A stretch of DNA of 64,000 bases from assembly GCF_007744675.1 (NCBI RefSeq), contig NZ_CP036269.1, positions 6,685,046-6,749,045 of the forward strand. The letters run 5' to 3'. The DNA is from Gimesia alba. GTDB taxonomy: Bacteria; Planctomycetota; Planctomycetia; Planctomycetales; Planctomycetaceae. Both the position numbers and the translations under genes were made by a program. Positions 19,611 to 31,208 of the stretch are shown here, piece by piece. The notes under the pieces were generated by a model that did not search any database, was not told the origin of the DNA, and saw nothing but the letters and a program-made list of their open reading frames with translations. Numbering within the stretch: the first letter of the stretch is position 1; each line of letters begins with the position of its first letter.

Positions 19611-22592
19611 TTGGACCGTCAACAGCAACGAATCGCAGAAGATCTTTCGAGCCTGATTGCAGGTGATGTGCGATGCGATCCGGTGGCGTTGTCGATTTAT
19701 GCCAGTGATGCCAGTCTGTATCAGGTACCTCCCTTATGCGTCGCATATCCCCGTGAACGAAACGATTTGATCGCGATTGCCCGGTACGCGACAGAAATGA
19801 ATGTGCCCCTCATTCCCCGGGGTGCGGGCACCGGTCTGGTAGGCGATGCCATCGGCAGTGGAATTGTTGTCGATTGTTCGCGGTATCTGACCAACTTCGA
19901 ATTGATGGAAGACAATCAGGTAAGGGTTCAACCCGGAGTGGTGCATGCCCGGCTGAATCGTTATCTAAAGTCACGCGGTCTCTACTTTCCACCAGACCCT
20001 TCCAATACCGAAGTCACCACGCTGGGCAGCATGCTCGCCATCGATGCGGCTGGTTCACGCGCCATTCGTGTCGGCTCGACCCGCGATCATGTGAACCAGA
20101 TCGAAATCGTGATGGCAGACGGGACCTGCTTTGAGGTAGGAAACGAAAGTCTGTCGATTCTCAGTCAACCATTGCCTGCAAGTCCCGCGACCTCACTCTT
20201 AGGAGAGCTATCTCCCGATAACCGCAGCGATCAGGTCAAACGAACCGTACTCAGTAAGCTCTCCAAACTACTCTCCGATCACGCACAGTTGATTCAGGAA
20301 AAACAACAGTCCCGCATTCCCAATTGCAGTGGTTACTTTTTGAAAGGCATCAAGTCGCGACATCATTTGAATCTGGCCCGCTTGCTGGTTGGTTCTGAGG
20401 GCACGCTCGCACTGTTTTCTTCAGCCGTCCTGCACGTCTCTCCATTGCCCGCCCATCGTGGCGTGGTGCTGCTGCTGTTTGGCGATCTGGCCTCCGCTAT
20501 TAAAGCCGTCCAGACGATTATTCACGAACAGCCTTCCGCCTGTGATTTGCTCGATCGTCGACTACTCTCTTTGGCCCGAGAAGCAGACCCTCGCTTTGCC
20601 TCTCTGATCTCACCTGCAGCGGAAGCAGCGATTCTGGTGGAACAGGTCGGCTTCAGCGATTCGCAGGTCCAAAAACGTTTGCACAATGTCACCCTGGCTG
20701 TGAAGAACATCAATTCCCGTGTGGTGGTCGCGATGGAAACACACCAGGCGGATGAAGTCGATTTCCTCTGGTCACTGCCACAAAAAGTAGTACCCTCGCT
20801 GAGCCGCTTGCCCGGTGAATCTCGGCCACAACCATTTGTGGAAGATATCGCCATCCCACCGGAGTGCTTGTATGAATTTTCTCAGAAAGCCCAGAAAGTG
20901 TTTCAACGGCATCAGGTCACCGCGACCCTCTATGCACATGCAGCGTCAGGGCAAATGCACCTGCGGCCTTTTTTGCCTGCGTTGACAGATCAGAATGCAC
21001 CCATTCTGGAGAGCATCGCCCGGGATCTATATCAGACGGTCTTCTCAGTCAACGGCACCATCAGCGGGGAACACGGAGACGGCCTGGCACGAACCGCATT
21101 CATTCGCTCGCAGTACGGTGATCTCTATCGCGTGTTCCGCCAAGTCAAAGATATCTTCGACCCACATAATCTGCTGAATCCCGGAAAGATTATTAATGAC
21201 GATCCCCACGTCACGATCAGACATCTCCGGCCGGTCCCCGAAAAATTTCCCGAACTGATTGATCTGCAACTCAACTGGACGCCTCAGGAACTGCAAACCG
21301 AAGCCGCCCGCTGTAATGGCTGTGGCTCCTGTCGCCGGCAAGACCCCAGTTCGCGGATGTGCCCCGTGTTTCGGATTGAACCAAACGAAGAAGCGAGCCC
21401 GCGCGCGAAAGCAAACCTGTTTCGCGGTCTGCTGTCCGGTGCGATTCACCCCAATGAGCTGTCGTCTGAAGAAACCAAAAAACTGGCCGACACCTGCTTC
21501 AACTGCAAACAATGTCAGCTGGACTGCCCTTCGACGGTCAATATTCCCCAGATGGCGATTGAAGCCAAAGCCGCTTATGTCTCAACCAAGGGGTTGGATC
21601 ATACCGACTGGATCTTATCCCGCGCCCATTCGTTTGGTGCGCTCGGGAGTACGCTCTCCATGGCGGCCAACTGGGCGATTAATAATTCCTCGGCACGCTG
21701 GGTCATGGAAAAAATGATGGGCATCCATCGCAATCGAAAGCTGCCTCTGTTTTCACGACGTTCCTTTTTACGATCCATTCCCCGGAAACTCACGAAACGG
21801 CCTCGCCCCGGCAGTGATCCCAATCTTGTCATCGTTTTCGTCGATTATTACGCCAACTATCACGATCCGGAACTAGCCCATGCATTCCTGAATATTTTGC
21901 AGCACAATCAGATTCCCGTTTTTGTTCCCCCCAATCAGCTGACATCGGGCATGGCAATGGTTTCTGCGGGTGACTTAATCGCAGCACGGAGTGTCGCAGA
22001 AGAGAATCTGAAAATTCTCAGCGAATTTGCTAGAGAAGGACATCAGATACTCTGTCTTGAACCGGCTGCCGCCATTTGTCTCAAGCAGGAATATCCCATG
22101 CTGGTGCAGGGGGAAGACAGTGAAGTCGTTTCATCACAGGTCAGAGAAGCAGGGGAATTCTTGTTGCAACTACACGAATCACAGAAATTACGCTCTGATC
22201 TTGCCCCCCTGGATCTGGAGTTGGACTACCATACACCTTGCCATATCAAGGCATTATCGTCCCGGTCCGCACTAAAGGAGCTTCTCGCTTTGATTCCTGA
22301 GCTGCGGGTGAATACAATTGAAAAAGGTTGTTCAGGCATGGCTGGGACGTACGGGCTTGCCCGGGAAACCTTTGAAACATCGAAGCAGATCGGTCGGGAG
22401 CTGATCGATCATATGAAAACAACGCATGTGCGTGCGGGGGCAACGGAATGCAGCAGTTGCAAAATGCAAATGGAGCAGGAAACCCGGATTCCAACCGTTC
22501 ACCCGATCAAGCTGCTGGCACTTTCCTATGGACTGATGCCGGAACTCGAACGGTCGCTGCAGCCCCAAAAGAAAAAACTGGTAGTCTCATGA
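19611..22592 (+). CDS. FAD-linked oxidoreductase fused to Fe-S and cysteine-rich (CCG) domains
   Basis: 993 aa with a TTG start. Residues about 30-210 form the FAD-binding domain of the PCMH type (PRGAGTGLVGDAIGSG). About 210-540 is the C-terminal FAD-oxidase cap with GEHGDGLART. About 565-640 is a 2x[4Fe-4S] module (CNGCGSCRRQDPSSRMCP, then CFNCKQCQLDCP). The C-terminal part holds CCG-type motifs (HTPCHIKAL, KGCSGMAGTYG, ECSSCKMQ). This is the architecture of fused GlcD-GlcF glycolate/D-lactate dehydrogenases, which pass electrons from a 2-hydroxyacid into the membrane chain. The substrate cannot be named. The stop overlaps the moaD start (ATGA). Confidence 0.88.
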   Translation: MDRQQQRIAEDLSSLIAGDVRCDPVALSIYASDASLYQVPPLCVAYPRERNDLIAIARYATEMNVPLIPRGAGTGLVGDAIGSGIVVDCSRYLTNFELMEDNQVRVQPGVVHARLNRYLKSRGLYFPPDPSNTEVTTLGSMLAIDAAGSRAIRVGSTRDHVNQIEIVMADGTCFEVGNESLSILSQPLPASPATSLLGELSPDNRSDQVKRTVLSKLSKLLSDHAQLIQEKQQSRIPNCSGYFLKGIKSRHHLNLARLLVGSEGTLALFSSAVLHVSPLPAHRGVVLLLFGDLASAIKAVQTIIHEQPSACDLLDRRLLSLAREADPRFASLISPAAEAAILVEQVGFSDSQVQKRLHNVTLAVKNINSRVVVAMETHQADEVDFLWSLPQKVVPSLSRLPGESRPQPFVEDIAIPPECLYEFSQKAQKVFQRHQVTATLYAHAASGQMHLRPFLPALTDQNAPILESIARDLYQTVFSVNGTISGEHGDGLARTAFIRSQYGDLYRVFRQVKDIFDPHNLLNPGKIINDDPHVTIRHLRPVPEKFPELIDLQLNWTPQELQTEAARCNGCGSCRRQDPSSRMCPVFRIEPNEEASPRAKANLFRGLLSGAIHPNELSSEETKKLADTCFNCKQCQLDCPSTVNIPQMAIEAKAAYVSTKGLDHTDWILSRAHSFGALGSTLSMAANWAINNSSARWVMEKMMGIHRNRKLPLFSRRSFLRSIPRKLTKRPRPGSDPNLVIVFVDYYANYHDPELAHAFLNILQHNQIPVFVPPNQLTSGMAMVSAGDLIAARSVAEENLKILSEFAREGHQILCLEPAAAICLKQEYPMLVQGEDSEVVSSQVREAGEFLLQLHESQKLRSDLAPLDLELDYHTPCHIKALSSRSALKELLALIPELRVNTIEKGCSGMAGTYGLARETFETSKQIGRELIDHMKTTHVRAGATECSSCKMQMEQETRIPTVHPIKLLALSYGLMPELERSLQPQKKKLVVS

Positions 22593-22843
22593 CCATTCAA
22601 CAGATTCAGATCAAATTATTCGCCCGCGCCAAAGAACTGGCTGAGAGCGAACTGATCTCGGTGTCCGTGAAACAGGGGGCGACCGTCGCACAATTGCGGC
22701 AGGCGATGGCAGAGCAGTTTCCACAGTTACAACCATTGAGCAGTCAATTATTGATCGCCGTTGATAATGCCTATGCCGGAGAAGACCAGCCTCTGAATGC
22801 ACAACAGGAGGTCGCTTGTTTTCCCCCGGTCAGCGGCGGCTAG
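22589..22843 (+). CDS. moaD: Molybdopterin synthase small subunit, sulfur carrier
   Basis: 84 aa, starting at the ATG that overlaps the upstream stop codon (ATGA), which suggests translational coupling. It has the beta-grasp ubiquitin-like fold expected of MoaD (IKLFARAKELAESE, then DNAYAGEDQPLN) and ends in the diagnostic GG (FPPVSGG). The terminal glycine is thiocarboxylated and donates sulfur to cyclic pyranopterin monophosphate. moaE and moaA follow on the same strand. Confidence 0.93.
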   Translation: MTIQQIQIKLFARAKELAESELISVSVKQGATVAQLRQAMAEQFPQLQPLSSQLLIAVDNAYAGEDQPLNAQQEVACFPPVSGG

Positions 22844-22883
22844 TACCCTATTTTTAGATCAGTCAACAAATCGATTTCGTACG

Positions 22884-23318
22884 ATGAAGCCAGACTATAT
22901 TTCAATAACAGAACAACCCATTGATTACACAGCGCTCACCGAGCGGGTTCGCTCTAACCAGTGTGGTGCCGTGGTCCTGTTTATGGGAACGGTTCGTGAA
23001 ATGACCGCCGGCCGCCAGACGGTTGCGTTAGACTACGAAGCCTATCCCGAAATGGCACAGCAAACGATGCAGCAACTAATTACTGAGGCGCGCGATCAAT
23101 GGGCCATTCACGCAGTCGCAATTGAGCACCGAGTCGGGCGTCTCGAACTGGGAGAAATCAGCGTGGCCATCGCTGTCAGTTCACCGCATCGAAAAGAAGC
23201 ATTTGAAGCAGGACGGTTTCTCATTGACCGTTTGAAAGAAATTGTCCCCATCTGGAAAAAAGAAAACTGGTCCGATGGAACAACCGAGTGGGAACATCCA
23301 AAAATCGAGGCAAAATAA
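22884..23318 (+). CDS. moaE: Molybdopterin synthase large subunit
   Basis: 144 aa. The start at 22884 (MKPDYISITEQ) is chosen over an upstream frame that overlaps moaD. Conserved MoaE features are GAVVLFMGTVREMTAGR near 30-45, the LDYEAYPEMA strand, EHRVGRLELGEISVAIAVSSPHR and the C-terminal PIWKKE, whose lysines are at the active site (Lys in W-K-K-E). It forms the heterotetrameric molybdopterin synthase with MoaD. Confidence 0.95.
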   Translation: MKPDYISITEQPIDYTALTERVRSNQCGAVVLFMGTVREMTAGRQTVALDYEAYPEMAQQTMQQLITEARDQWAIHAVAIEHRVGRLELGEISVAIAVSSPHRKEAFEAGRFLIDRLKEIVPIWKKENWSDGTTEWEHPKIEAK

Positions 23319-23412
23319 AGACCGGTCTGTTCCTGCATCCTGTCTATAATTTAATCAAACGGAAGTCGTTCAGACGGAGAGACGTCAAGACAGCGTTTAC
23401 TGAGAGGCATTG

Positions 23413-24414
23413 ATGGAAAACCAGAATCAGCTAATCGATTCATTCGGACGCGTGCATAATAATCTGCGAATCAGCGTTACCGATCGTTGTAACATTCGCT
23501 GCTTTTATTGTATGCCCTCGGAAGACGTGCAGTTTGTGCACCGCAGCAAGATCATGTCGTTTGAAGAAATCGTTCGCTTTGTCCGTCTGGTCGTACCCCT
23601 GGGCGTGAACAAAATCCGTTTGACCGGCGGCGAGCCACTGGTCAGAAAAGATGTTCCCGAGCTGGTGAAGATGCTGGCGGAAATTCCCGGCATCCAGGAT
23701 ATCGGCATCACCACCAATGGCATCCTGCTGCCGCAATACGCACAGCAGCTATACGACGCCGGCCTGCGACGCATTAATATCAGTCTCGATGCGTTAAACG
23801 CAGAAAAATTCAAAGAGATCACCCGCCGCGATGATTATGAAAAAGTGCGGGAAGGAATAAAGTCAGCGCATGCCGCCGGCTTTGATCCTGTGAAAATCAA
23901 TGCCGTTTCCATTCGCAATCTGACCGAAGAGGAGATCATTCCCTTCGGGCGCCTGGCACGCGAAACAGGAGCCGAAATTCGCTTTATCGAATTCATGCCC
24001 CTTGATGCAGACAATCAATGGGAACGCGAAAAAGTGTTGTTTGCCCACGAGATCCAGGAAATTCTCGCGCAGGGGATCATGCCACTCATTCCAGAGAAAC
24101 AGGCTGATAAAAGCGCACCGGCGTCCAATTTTGTCTTCGAAGATGGCGTCGGTCGAATTGGATTCATCTCTTCAATCAGTGCCCCCTTCTGTATGAGCTG
24201 CAATCGGTTTCGTTTGACCGCAGACGGCAAACTTCGCAACTGCTTATTCAGTCTGGATGAGACCGATATTCGCGCACTGTTCCGCGCCGATACCCCTGAT
24301 GAGCAGATCCTGAAAGCAGTACGCGAGAGCATCGCTGCCAAAAAAGAAGGACACGAAATCAATACCGCGCGTTTCATTCAGCCGGACCGCCCGATGTACT
24401 CCATTGGTGGCTGA
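23413..24414 (+). CDS. moaA: GTP 3',8-cyclase
   Basis: A radical SAM enzyme catalysing the first step of molybdenum cofactor synthesis with MoaC. The start is the ATG at 23413, six bases after GAGAGG. The first cluster is TDRCNIRCFYC with Cys26, 30 and 33. The second, C-terminal cluster is CMSCNRFRLTADGKLRNC in C-x2-C-x13-C spacing. The GG dipeptide at the very C-terminus, needed for activity in E. coli MoaA, is present (YSIGG). No moaC or moeA lies in the window. Confidence 0.97.
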   Translation: MENQNQLIDSFGRVHNNLRISVTDRCNIRCFYCMPSEDVQFVHRSKIMSFEEIVRFVRLVVPLGVNKIRLTGGEPLVRKDVPELVKMLAEIPGIQDIGITTNGILLPQYAQQLYDAGLRRINISLDALNAEKFKEITRRDDYEKVREGIKSAHAAGFDPVKINAVSIRNLTEEEIIPFGRLARETGAEIRFIEFMPLDADNQWEREKVLFAHEIQEILAQGIMPLIPEKQADKSAPASNFVFEDGVGRIGFISSISAPFCMSCNRFRLTADGKLRNCLFSLDETDIRALFRADTPDEQILKAVRESIAAKKEGHEINTARFIQPDRPMYSIGG

Positions 24415-24440
24415 CGCACTTCGAGTCTGGTTAGTTTGAA

Positions 24441-25616
24441 ATGAATGAGCAGCCATTGATTTATCTGGATAACGCGGCCACCAGTTTCCCCAAGCCAGAA
24501 TCCGTCTATACCGCCATTGATCATTATAACCGTCATGTAGGCGCGCCCATCGGCCGGGGTGCGTATCACAAATCGATTGCACTGCAATCCGACATCGATC
24601 TGTGTCGCAAGTTGGCAGCTGAGCTCCTGGGGGCGGCACGACCGGAAGAAATCGCTTTTACCTTTAATGGAACGGATAGCCTGAATACGATTATTCACGG
24701 CGTACTGAAGCCCGGCGATCATGTGGTGACCTCCGATGTAGAACACAATTCAGTTCTCAGACCGCTGCAAACCCTGAAGGAACGCTGGGGACTGGAATCG
24801 ACGTTCATTCCGGCAAACGAAAGTGGAGTGGTGGAAGCGGCCGCATTTCGTGAAGCGATTCGAGACAACACGCGGCTGATCATTCTCAATCATGCATCCA
24901 ATGTCACAGGCAGTATTCAACCAGTCAATGATGTCGGCGAGATCGCACGCAATGCGGGCGTTTTGTTTCTGGTCGACGCAGCGCAAACAGCCGGTCACCT
25001 GCCCATCAATGTCTCTCAAATGCCCGTGGATTTTCTAGCCTGCCCCGGACACAAGGGTTTGCTCGGGCCGTTAGGCACGGGATTGATTTATCTCCGTGCA
25101 GAACTGGCAGAGCAGGTCAACAGCTTCAGGCAAGGGGGGACCGGAACCCGAAGCGAGGAAGAGACACAACCAGAGACTCTGCCCGACAAGTTTGAATCCG
25201 GCAATCATAATGCCCCCGGCCTGATTGGATTGAAAGCCTCGCTGGAATATCTGCAGGAACGAGGCATCTCCACTATCCGTGAGCACGAGCAGGAATCAAC
25301 CGCACGACTGATCGAAGGTCTGCGAGATCTCCCTGGCTTCGACCTGCCCGGGCCTTCACAGTTGGAAGGCCGTGTTGGTGTAATCAGCCTGATAAATCAA
25401 ATGGTGGAACCCCAGGTACTTGCATCAATTCTGGACGAAAATTTTGGCATTCAGACCCGAGCCGGCCTGCATTGTGCCCCACGCATTCATCGCGCGATTC
25501 AATCGTTGGATTTCGGGGGAACGTTACGGCTCAGTCCCGGGCCTTTTACAACCATGTCGCAAATTGAAACAGCCATTTCAGCCATGCATGAATTGGCGGA
25601 TTCGTTTCATTTTTGA
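24441..25616 (+). CDS. Cysteine desulfurase family (class V aminotransferase)
   Basis: 391 aa, PLP-dependent. Recognisable parts are LDNAATSFPKPESVY at the start, RGAYHKS, DVEHNSVLRPL, LVDAAQTAGH, the Schiff-base lysine in PGHKGLLGPLG (about residue 204) and a C-terminal RAGLHCAP with the candidate desulfurase Cys near residue 350. This is the SufS/CsdA-like, selenocysteine lyase-type subgroup often annotated simply as cysteine desulfurase family. Its location directly after moaA makes it a plausible sulfur source for MoaD thiocarboxylation; this is inference. The MoaD-adenylating enzyme MoeB is not in the window. Confidence 0.88.
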   Translation: MNEQPLIYLDNAATSFPKPESVYTAIDHYNRHVGAPIGRGAYHKSIALQSDIDLCRKLAAELLGAARPEEIAFTFNGTDSLNTIIHGVLKPGDHVVTSDVEHNSVLRPLQTLKERWGLESTFIPANESGVVEAAAFREAIRDNTRLIILNHASNVTGSIQPVNDVGEIARNAGVLFLVDAAQTAGHLPINVSQMPVDFLACPGHKGLLGPLGTGLIYLRAELAEQVNSFRQGGTGTRSEEETQPETLPDKFESGNHNAPGLIGLKASLEYLQERGISTIREHEQESTARLIEGLRDLPGFDLPGPSQLEGRVGVISLINQMVEPQVLASILDENFGIQTRAGLHCAPRIHRAIQSLDFGGTLRLSPGPFTTMSQIETAISAMHELADSFHF

Positions 25617-26018
25617 AACAGTCCCTGATTTCAAACGCGAACGGAGAGAGTCAAACCAAATCGCTGACTGGCAAGCCGGAATCAGAAAACTATCACAAGT
25701 ATTTTTTGTATAGCGATTTACATCCTTGACACTCTACCGAATCTACCTCAAAATTAAAAATAGGCAATTCTTGCACGACACATCTTAAGTCCTTATTCCC
25801 AATGGATCATTAAAAAACCAGAGATCAGTCAACTCTGTTGCGGAGGGATGGTGAATAATTTCAGTTGCAGGATGAGCTGACTGACAGGCGGAAAACTGCC
25901 TTCAGTTCATAGATTTTTCATAAACCAGTTTGAACCTGAGCATTGAATCCCCCCCTTTGATATGGGAAAAAAGGATACTTTCAGGTGAGAACTGATTTCT
26001 ATTCCGTGGAGAAATTGA
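25617..26018. other. Intergenic region upstream of the pilus/secretion locus
   Basis: 402 bp separating the molybdopterin cluster from gspE. The only signal I can support is a possible sigma-70-type promoter at 25726-25754 (listed separately). A GG-GC pair spaced like sigma-54 near 25887-25899 is one base short. No hairpin terminator was found. Confidence 0.4.
25726..25754 (+). promoter_or_regulatory. Possible sigma-70-type promoter for the gspE locus
   Basis: TTGACA at 25726-25731, a 17-base spacer and CAAAAT at 25749-25754 (four of six to the -10 consensus). The leader to the ATG at 26019 would be about 260 nt. The -10 match is weak and planctomycete promoters are poorly characterised, so this is tentative. 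Confidence 0.3.
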
Positions 26019-27722
<1,704 letters not shown>

Positions 27723-28137
27723 GACAGGGATGAGGAACACAAAAACGGGCTCAATTGGAGACATTCAGCAGGAGCAGAGGGCTTGATTCCCGTCAGACGC
27801 TTCCGCTGCGTTCATCAGAACAATTTGATCTAATTCAGGGCTTTTATTGAATTTTGAGTTCGTTTACCGGATAATTGGTTTGCAGTCGTTAAATTTGCGA
27901 CCAATTTCATTGATACATTTCTTAATTATCTTATCTAATATTGTTGAATTGATTCTCGTTTCACTTTGTTCTTAATTCACTCGAGTTGTTCACAGAAAAA
28001 CACGAGCCGATAATCGTTTTAGAAGAGAGATCACTCAAATCGAACAACGATCAACAGTTTCGTGACTGGCTCTATCACCAGTGATTCAGCGGTGATCGCT
28101 CACTTTTCAATCAAAGAGTTTTCAGAAAGTACTTTGG
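27723..28137. other. AT-rich intergenic region between the first gspE-like gene and the pilT-like gene
   Basis: 415 bp of AT-rich sequence with no gene or terminator. A TTGATA-N18-TCTAAT pair near 27919-27948 and a TTGATT-N17-TTAATT pair near 27949-27978 resemble sigma-70 promoter elements but are weak. The space suggests the pilT-like gene has its own promoter. Confidence 0.4.
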
Positions 28138-29262
28138 ATGGCAACGGTTCAGATTGACAAATTGCTGGAGACGGTCGTAAAAGAAAAGGTGAGTGACTTA
28201 CATATCACCACCGGCCAGCCGCCAGTTGTCCGGGTCGGCGGGCATATGGTCCGGCTCGAAACAAAAAGTCTGGGACCTGATGATACAGTCGCGTTGATGA
28301 AAAGTATCACGCCTGAACGAAATCAGCAGGAACTACAGGAAGTCGGGGGGACCGACTTTGGATTTGCTTTCGGTGACAAAGCGCGATTCCGCGTCTCTGT
28401 GTTCAAACAACGCGGCCATATCGGTATGGTATTGCGTCGAATTCCGAACGAGTTTCTGACTTTCGAACAACTGGGGCTGCCGACCGTCATTGCGGATCTA
28501 CTGGAACGCCCCCGAGGCTTGTTCCTCGTAACGGGCCCGACCGGTAGTGGTAAAACAACCAGCCTGGCCAGTATGATCAATCATATGAATGATACGATGG
28601 ATCACCATATCATCACGATGGAAGATCCCATTGAGTATTATCATGAGCACAAAAAATCGACGATTAACCAGCGTGAAATCGGCGTTGATGTTCCCACATT
28701 CCCGGAAGCCCTGAGACGTGCACTGCGGCAGGACCCCGACGTGATTCTGGTGGGGGAAATGCGAGACCTTGAAACGATTTCTGCCGCCATTACCGCCGCG
28801 GAAACCGGACACATCGTGTTTGGAACCCTGCATACGACAGGAGCTCAGGGAACGGTAGACCGAATTATCGACGTGTTTCCCACCAGTCAGCAGGACCAGA
28901 TTCGGACCCAGTTATCGTCCTCCATTATTGGCATTCTCAGTCAGGCGTTGATGCCCAAAAAACCCAAAGGGCTGGTCGCCGCCTATGAGATGCTGGTTGT
29001 GACTCCGGCGATTGCAAACCTGATTCGTGAGGCGAAAACCTACCGAATCAACTCCAGTATTCAAACCGGACGAAAGTATGGCATGCAGTTGCTGGACGAT
29101 GCATTATACAACCTCTGGCGCGATGGACTGTGTGAGGAAAAAGATGTCGTCATGCGATCGAATAATCCTGGCGAACTCAAAGCCAAGATCGCCATGGCGA
29201 AGAAAGGATTGCTGGAAGATGATGAAGACGGCGATGATGATTTTGAAGATTACGAAGACTAA
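28138..29262 (+). CDS. pilT: PilT-family retraction ATPase
   Basis: 374 aa. The N-terminal PilT domain (IDKLLETVVKEKVSDLHITTGQPPVVRVGG) is followed by the ATPase with GPTGSGKTTSLASMI from about residue 133, the Walker B VILVGEMRDLETISAA and GHIVFGTLHTTGAQGTVDRIIDVFP. The AIRNLIRE-type helix (IANLIREAKTY) is present. The C-terminus ends in a strongly acidic tail (LLEDDEDGDDDFEDYED). PilT disassembles pili; a PilT member inside an otherwise GspE-F-G-H-I-J-K-ordered locus is unusual for a classical T2SS and favours a pilus or a hybrid system. Confidence 0.93.
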   Translation: MATVQIDKLLETVVKEKVSDLHITTGQPPVVRVGGHMVRLETKSLGPDDTVALMKSITPERNQQELQEVGGTDFGFAFGDKARFRVSVFKQRGHIGMVLRRIPNEFLTFEQLGLPTVIADLLERPRGLFLVTGPTGSGKTTSLASMINHMNDTMDHHIITMEDPIEYYHEHKKSTINQREIGVDVPTFPEALRRALRQDPDVILVGEMRDLETISAAITAAETGHIVFGTLHTTGAQGTVDRIIDVFPTSQQDQIRTQLSSSIIGILSQALMPKKPKGLVAAYEMLVVTPAIANLIREAKTYRINSSIQTGRKYGMQLLDDALYNLWRDGLCEEKDVVMRSNNPGELKAKIAMAKKGLLEDDEDGDDDFEDYED

Positions 29263-29435
29263 CTCAATTCAGGGTTAGTAAGAGATAGCGTCGAGTGATT
29301 TGAATAAAAGAGACAGGAACGACAAACGTGACTGCTTCATCAAATCGCTTCCACCAAGGAACAGGAATTCAGGGAATCGAAGTCAGGTCGTTCATTTTCG
29401 AATGAAATTTTAGAGTTAGTCAAAGGTAGGCATAA

Positions 29436-31142
29436 ATGGCAGCAAGACGCCTTGGTCAAATCATGGTCGATCTGGGTTATATCTCAGAGGATCAGCTGTG
29501 GGATATTCTGGAAGAACAGAAACAGAGTCCCGGTGAAGTCATCGGTCAGGTTGCCATTCGAATGGGGCTGGTCACCGAAGAGCAGGTCACGCAAGCCCTG
29601 GCTGAGCAATGGGGCATGCCCGTTGTTGAACTGGGCGAAACTAATATTCCGCCGAAAGTCCTGGAGCTTGTACCGGAAACGATGGCATCGATTTACAAAA
29701 TCATGCCTGTCTCATTGAAAGACGATGTCTTAACCGTCGCTATGGCTGATCCGCAAAATGTTTCCGCTCTGGATGACCTCAGAAACTTTCTGGGGTACGA
29801 CGTCAGGGGTGCTGTTTCAAACCTGAAAGATGTCGAAGAAGCAATTGCACGTCACTACTCCGAGCAACAGGACAGCATCGAAGATGTGATCGGTGCCATT
29901 GAAGACGAACTCGGCGAAGAAACCGGCAAGAATGTTTACGACCTCTCATCTTCCGAAGAAGTAGCCGACGCTGCCCCCATCCGAAAATTATTGAATATGG
30001 TGATTCTGCTGGCCATTAAGGATCAGGCGAGCGACATCCACCTCGAACCATTTGAAGATGAATTCAAAATACGTGTGCGTGCTGATGGCGTGCTCTACGA
30101 AATGGTGCCTCCCCCACGCCACCTGGCGAACGCCATTGTTTCGCGTGTTAAAATTATGGCGGACCTGGATATCGCAGAACGACGATTACCTCAGGACGGT
30201 CGTATCGAATTGAACGTAGGTGGCAACCCCGTCGACTTGCGTGTGAGTGTGCTGCCAACCCTGTTTGGTGAAGCCGTCGTAATGCGGGTGCTGGACCGAA
30301 CCGTCGTGCAGCTGGACTTGAACAAGATCGGCATGGATCCAACAACGCTCTCCCGTTTCCGGGAAATGATCCATCGTCCCAACGGCATTGTACTCGTGAC
30401 CGGACCAACGGGAAGTGGTAAAACGACAACCCTCTATTCCGCGTTGAATGAGCTGAATGTCATCGAAGAAAAAATCATCACGACCGAAGATCCCATCGAA
30501 TACGACATCGACGGACTGATCCAGGTTCCTGTGAACCCTGATATCGATGTTACGTTCGCCTCGGTGTTGCGTGCCATTTTACGACACGACCCCGACCAGA
30601 TTCTGATCGGGGAAATTCGAGACTACGAGACTGCGGAAATCGCCGTCCAAAGTGCGCTGACCGGCCACCTGGTATTCAGCACGCTGCATACTAACGACGC
30701 GCCTTCAGCGATCACACGTTTGCGTGATATGGATATTCCCAAGTTCTTGATCACAGCGACGGTGGAAGCCATCCAGGCGCAACGTCTGGTACGTACCATC
30801 TGTAAAGAATGTCGCACCGAATTTGAACCCAGCGATGAACTGCTGCTGGAATTGCAGCTCCCCATCGAACAGGCGCGGCAATATAGCTTTTACTACGGAA
30901 AAGGCTGTGCGACCTGTAATAACTCAGGCTACAAAGGCCGCACCGGCCTGTATGAATTAATGGACGTCACCGATGAAATCCGCGATCTGATCACGGAAGA
31001 TGCGTCCGTTGATGATATTCGGAATGTGGCCCGCAGCCAGGGAATGACCACCCTGCGTGAAGCCGGGCTGAAACTGATTTTTGACGGCGTCACAACAATC
31101 GACGAAGTTGTTCGCGAAACAGTGATGGAAGATATTGAGTAA
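29436..31142 (+). CDS. Type II secretion/type IV pilus assembly ATPase, GspE/PilB family (copy 2)
   Basis: 568 aa, nearly the same size as the first copy. The N-terminal MshEN-type domain (ARRLGQIMVDLGYISEDQL) is longer and more acidic. Walker A GPTGSGKTTTL starts at about residue 323, followed by ILIGEIRDYETAEIA, FSTLHTNDAPSAITRL and the cysteine tetrad (CKECRTEFEPS and GKGCATCNNSGYKGR). Two E-type ATPases in one locus could serve different pseudopilin sets or form a mixed motor; this is not known. gspF follows after 66 bp and is probably cotranscribed. Confidence 0.93.
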   Translation: MAARRLGQIMVDLGYISEDQLWDILEEQKQSPGEVIGQVAIRMGLVTEEQVTQALAEQWGMPVVELGETNIPPKVLELVPETMASIYKIMPVSLKDDVLTVAMADPQNVSALDDLRNFLGYDVRGAVSNLKDVEEAIARHYSEQQDSIEDVIGAIEDELGEETGKNVYDLSSSEEVADAAPIRKLLNMVILLAIKDQASDIHLEPFEDEFKIRVRADGVLYEMVPPPRHLANAIVSRVKIMADLDIAERRLPQDGRIELNVGGNPVDLRVSVLPTLFGEAVVMRVLDRTVVQLDLNKIGMDPTTLSRFREMIHRPNGIVLVTGPTGSGKTTTLYSALNELNVIEEKIITTEDPIEYDIDGLIQVPVNPDIDVTFASVLRAILRHDPDQILIGEIRDYETAEIAVQSALTGHLVFSTLHTNDAPSAITRLRDMDIPKFLITATVEAIQAQRLVRTICKECRTEFEPSDELLLELQLPIEQARQYSFYYGKGCATCNNSGYKGRTGLYELMDVTDEIRDLITEDASVDDIRNVARSQGMTTLREAGLKLIFDGVTTIDEVVRETVMEDIE

Positions 31143-31208
31143 TGTCTGCCCCCGGGGCCGATGCAAAATACAAACCATTTTTTAGAAGACTTTTGACGGA
31201 GTAACGCC

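Noticed and set aside
25887..25899. GG-GC pair resembling a sigma-54 promoter upstream of the first gspE-like gene
   Set aside because: The spacing is one base too short (11 instead of 12).
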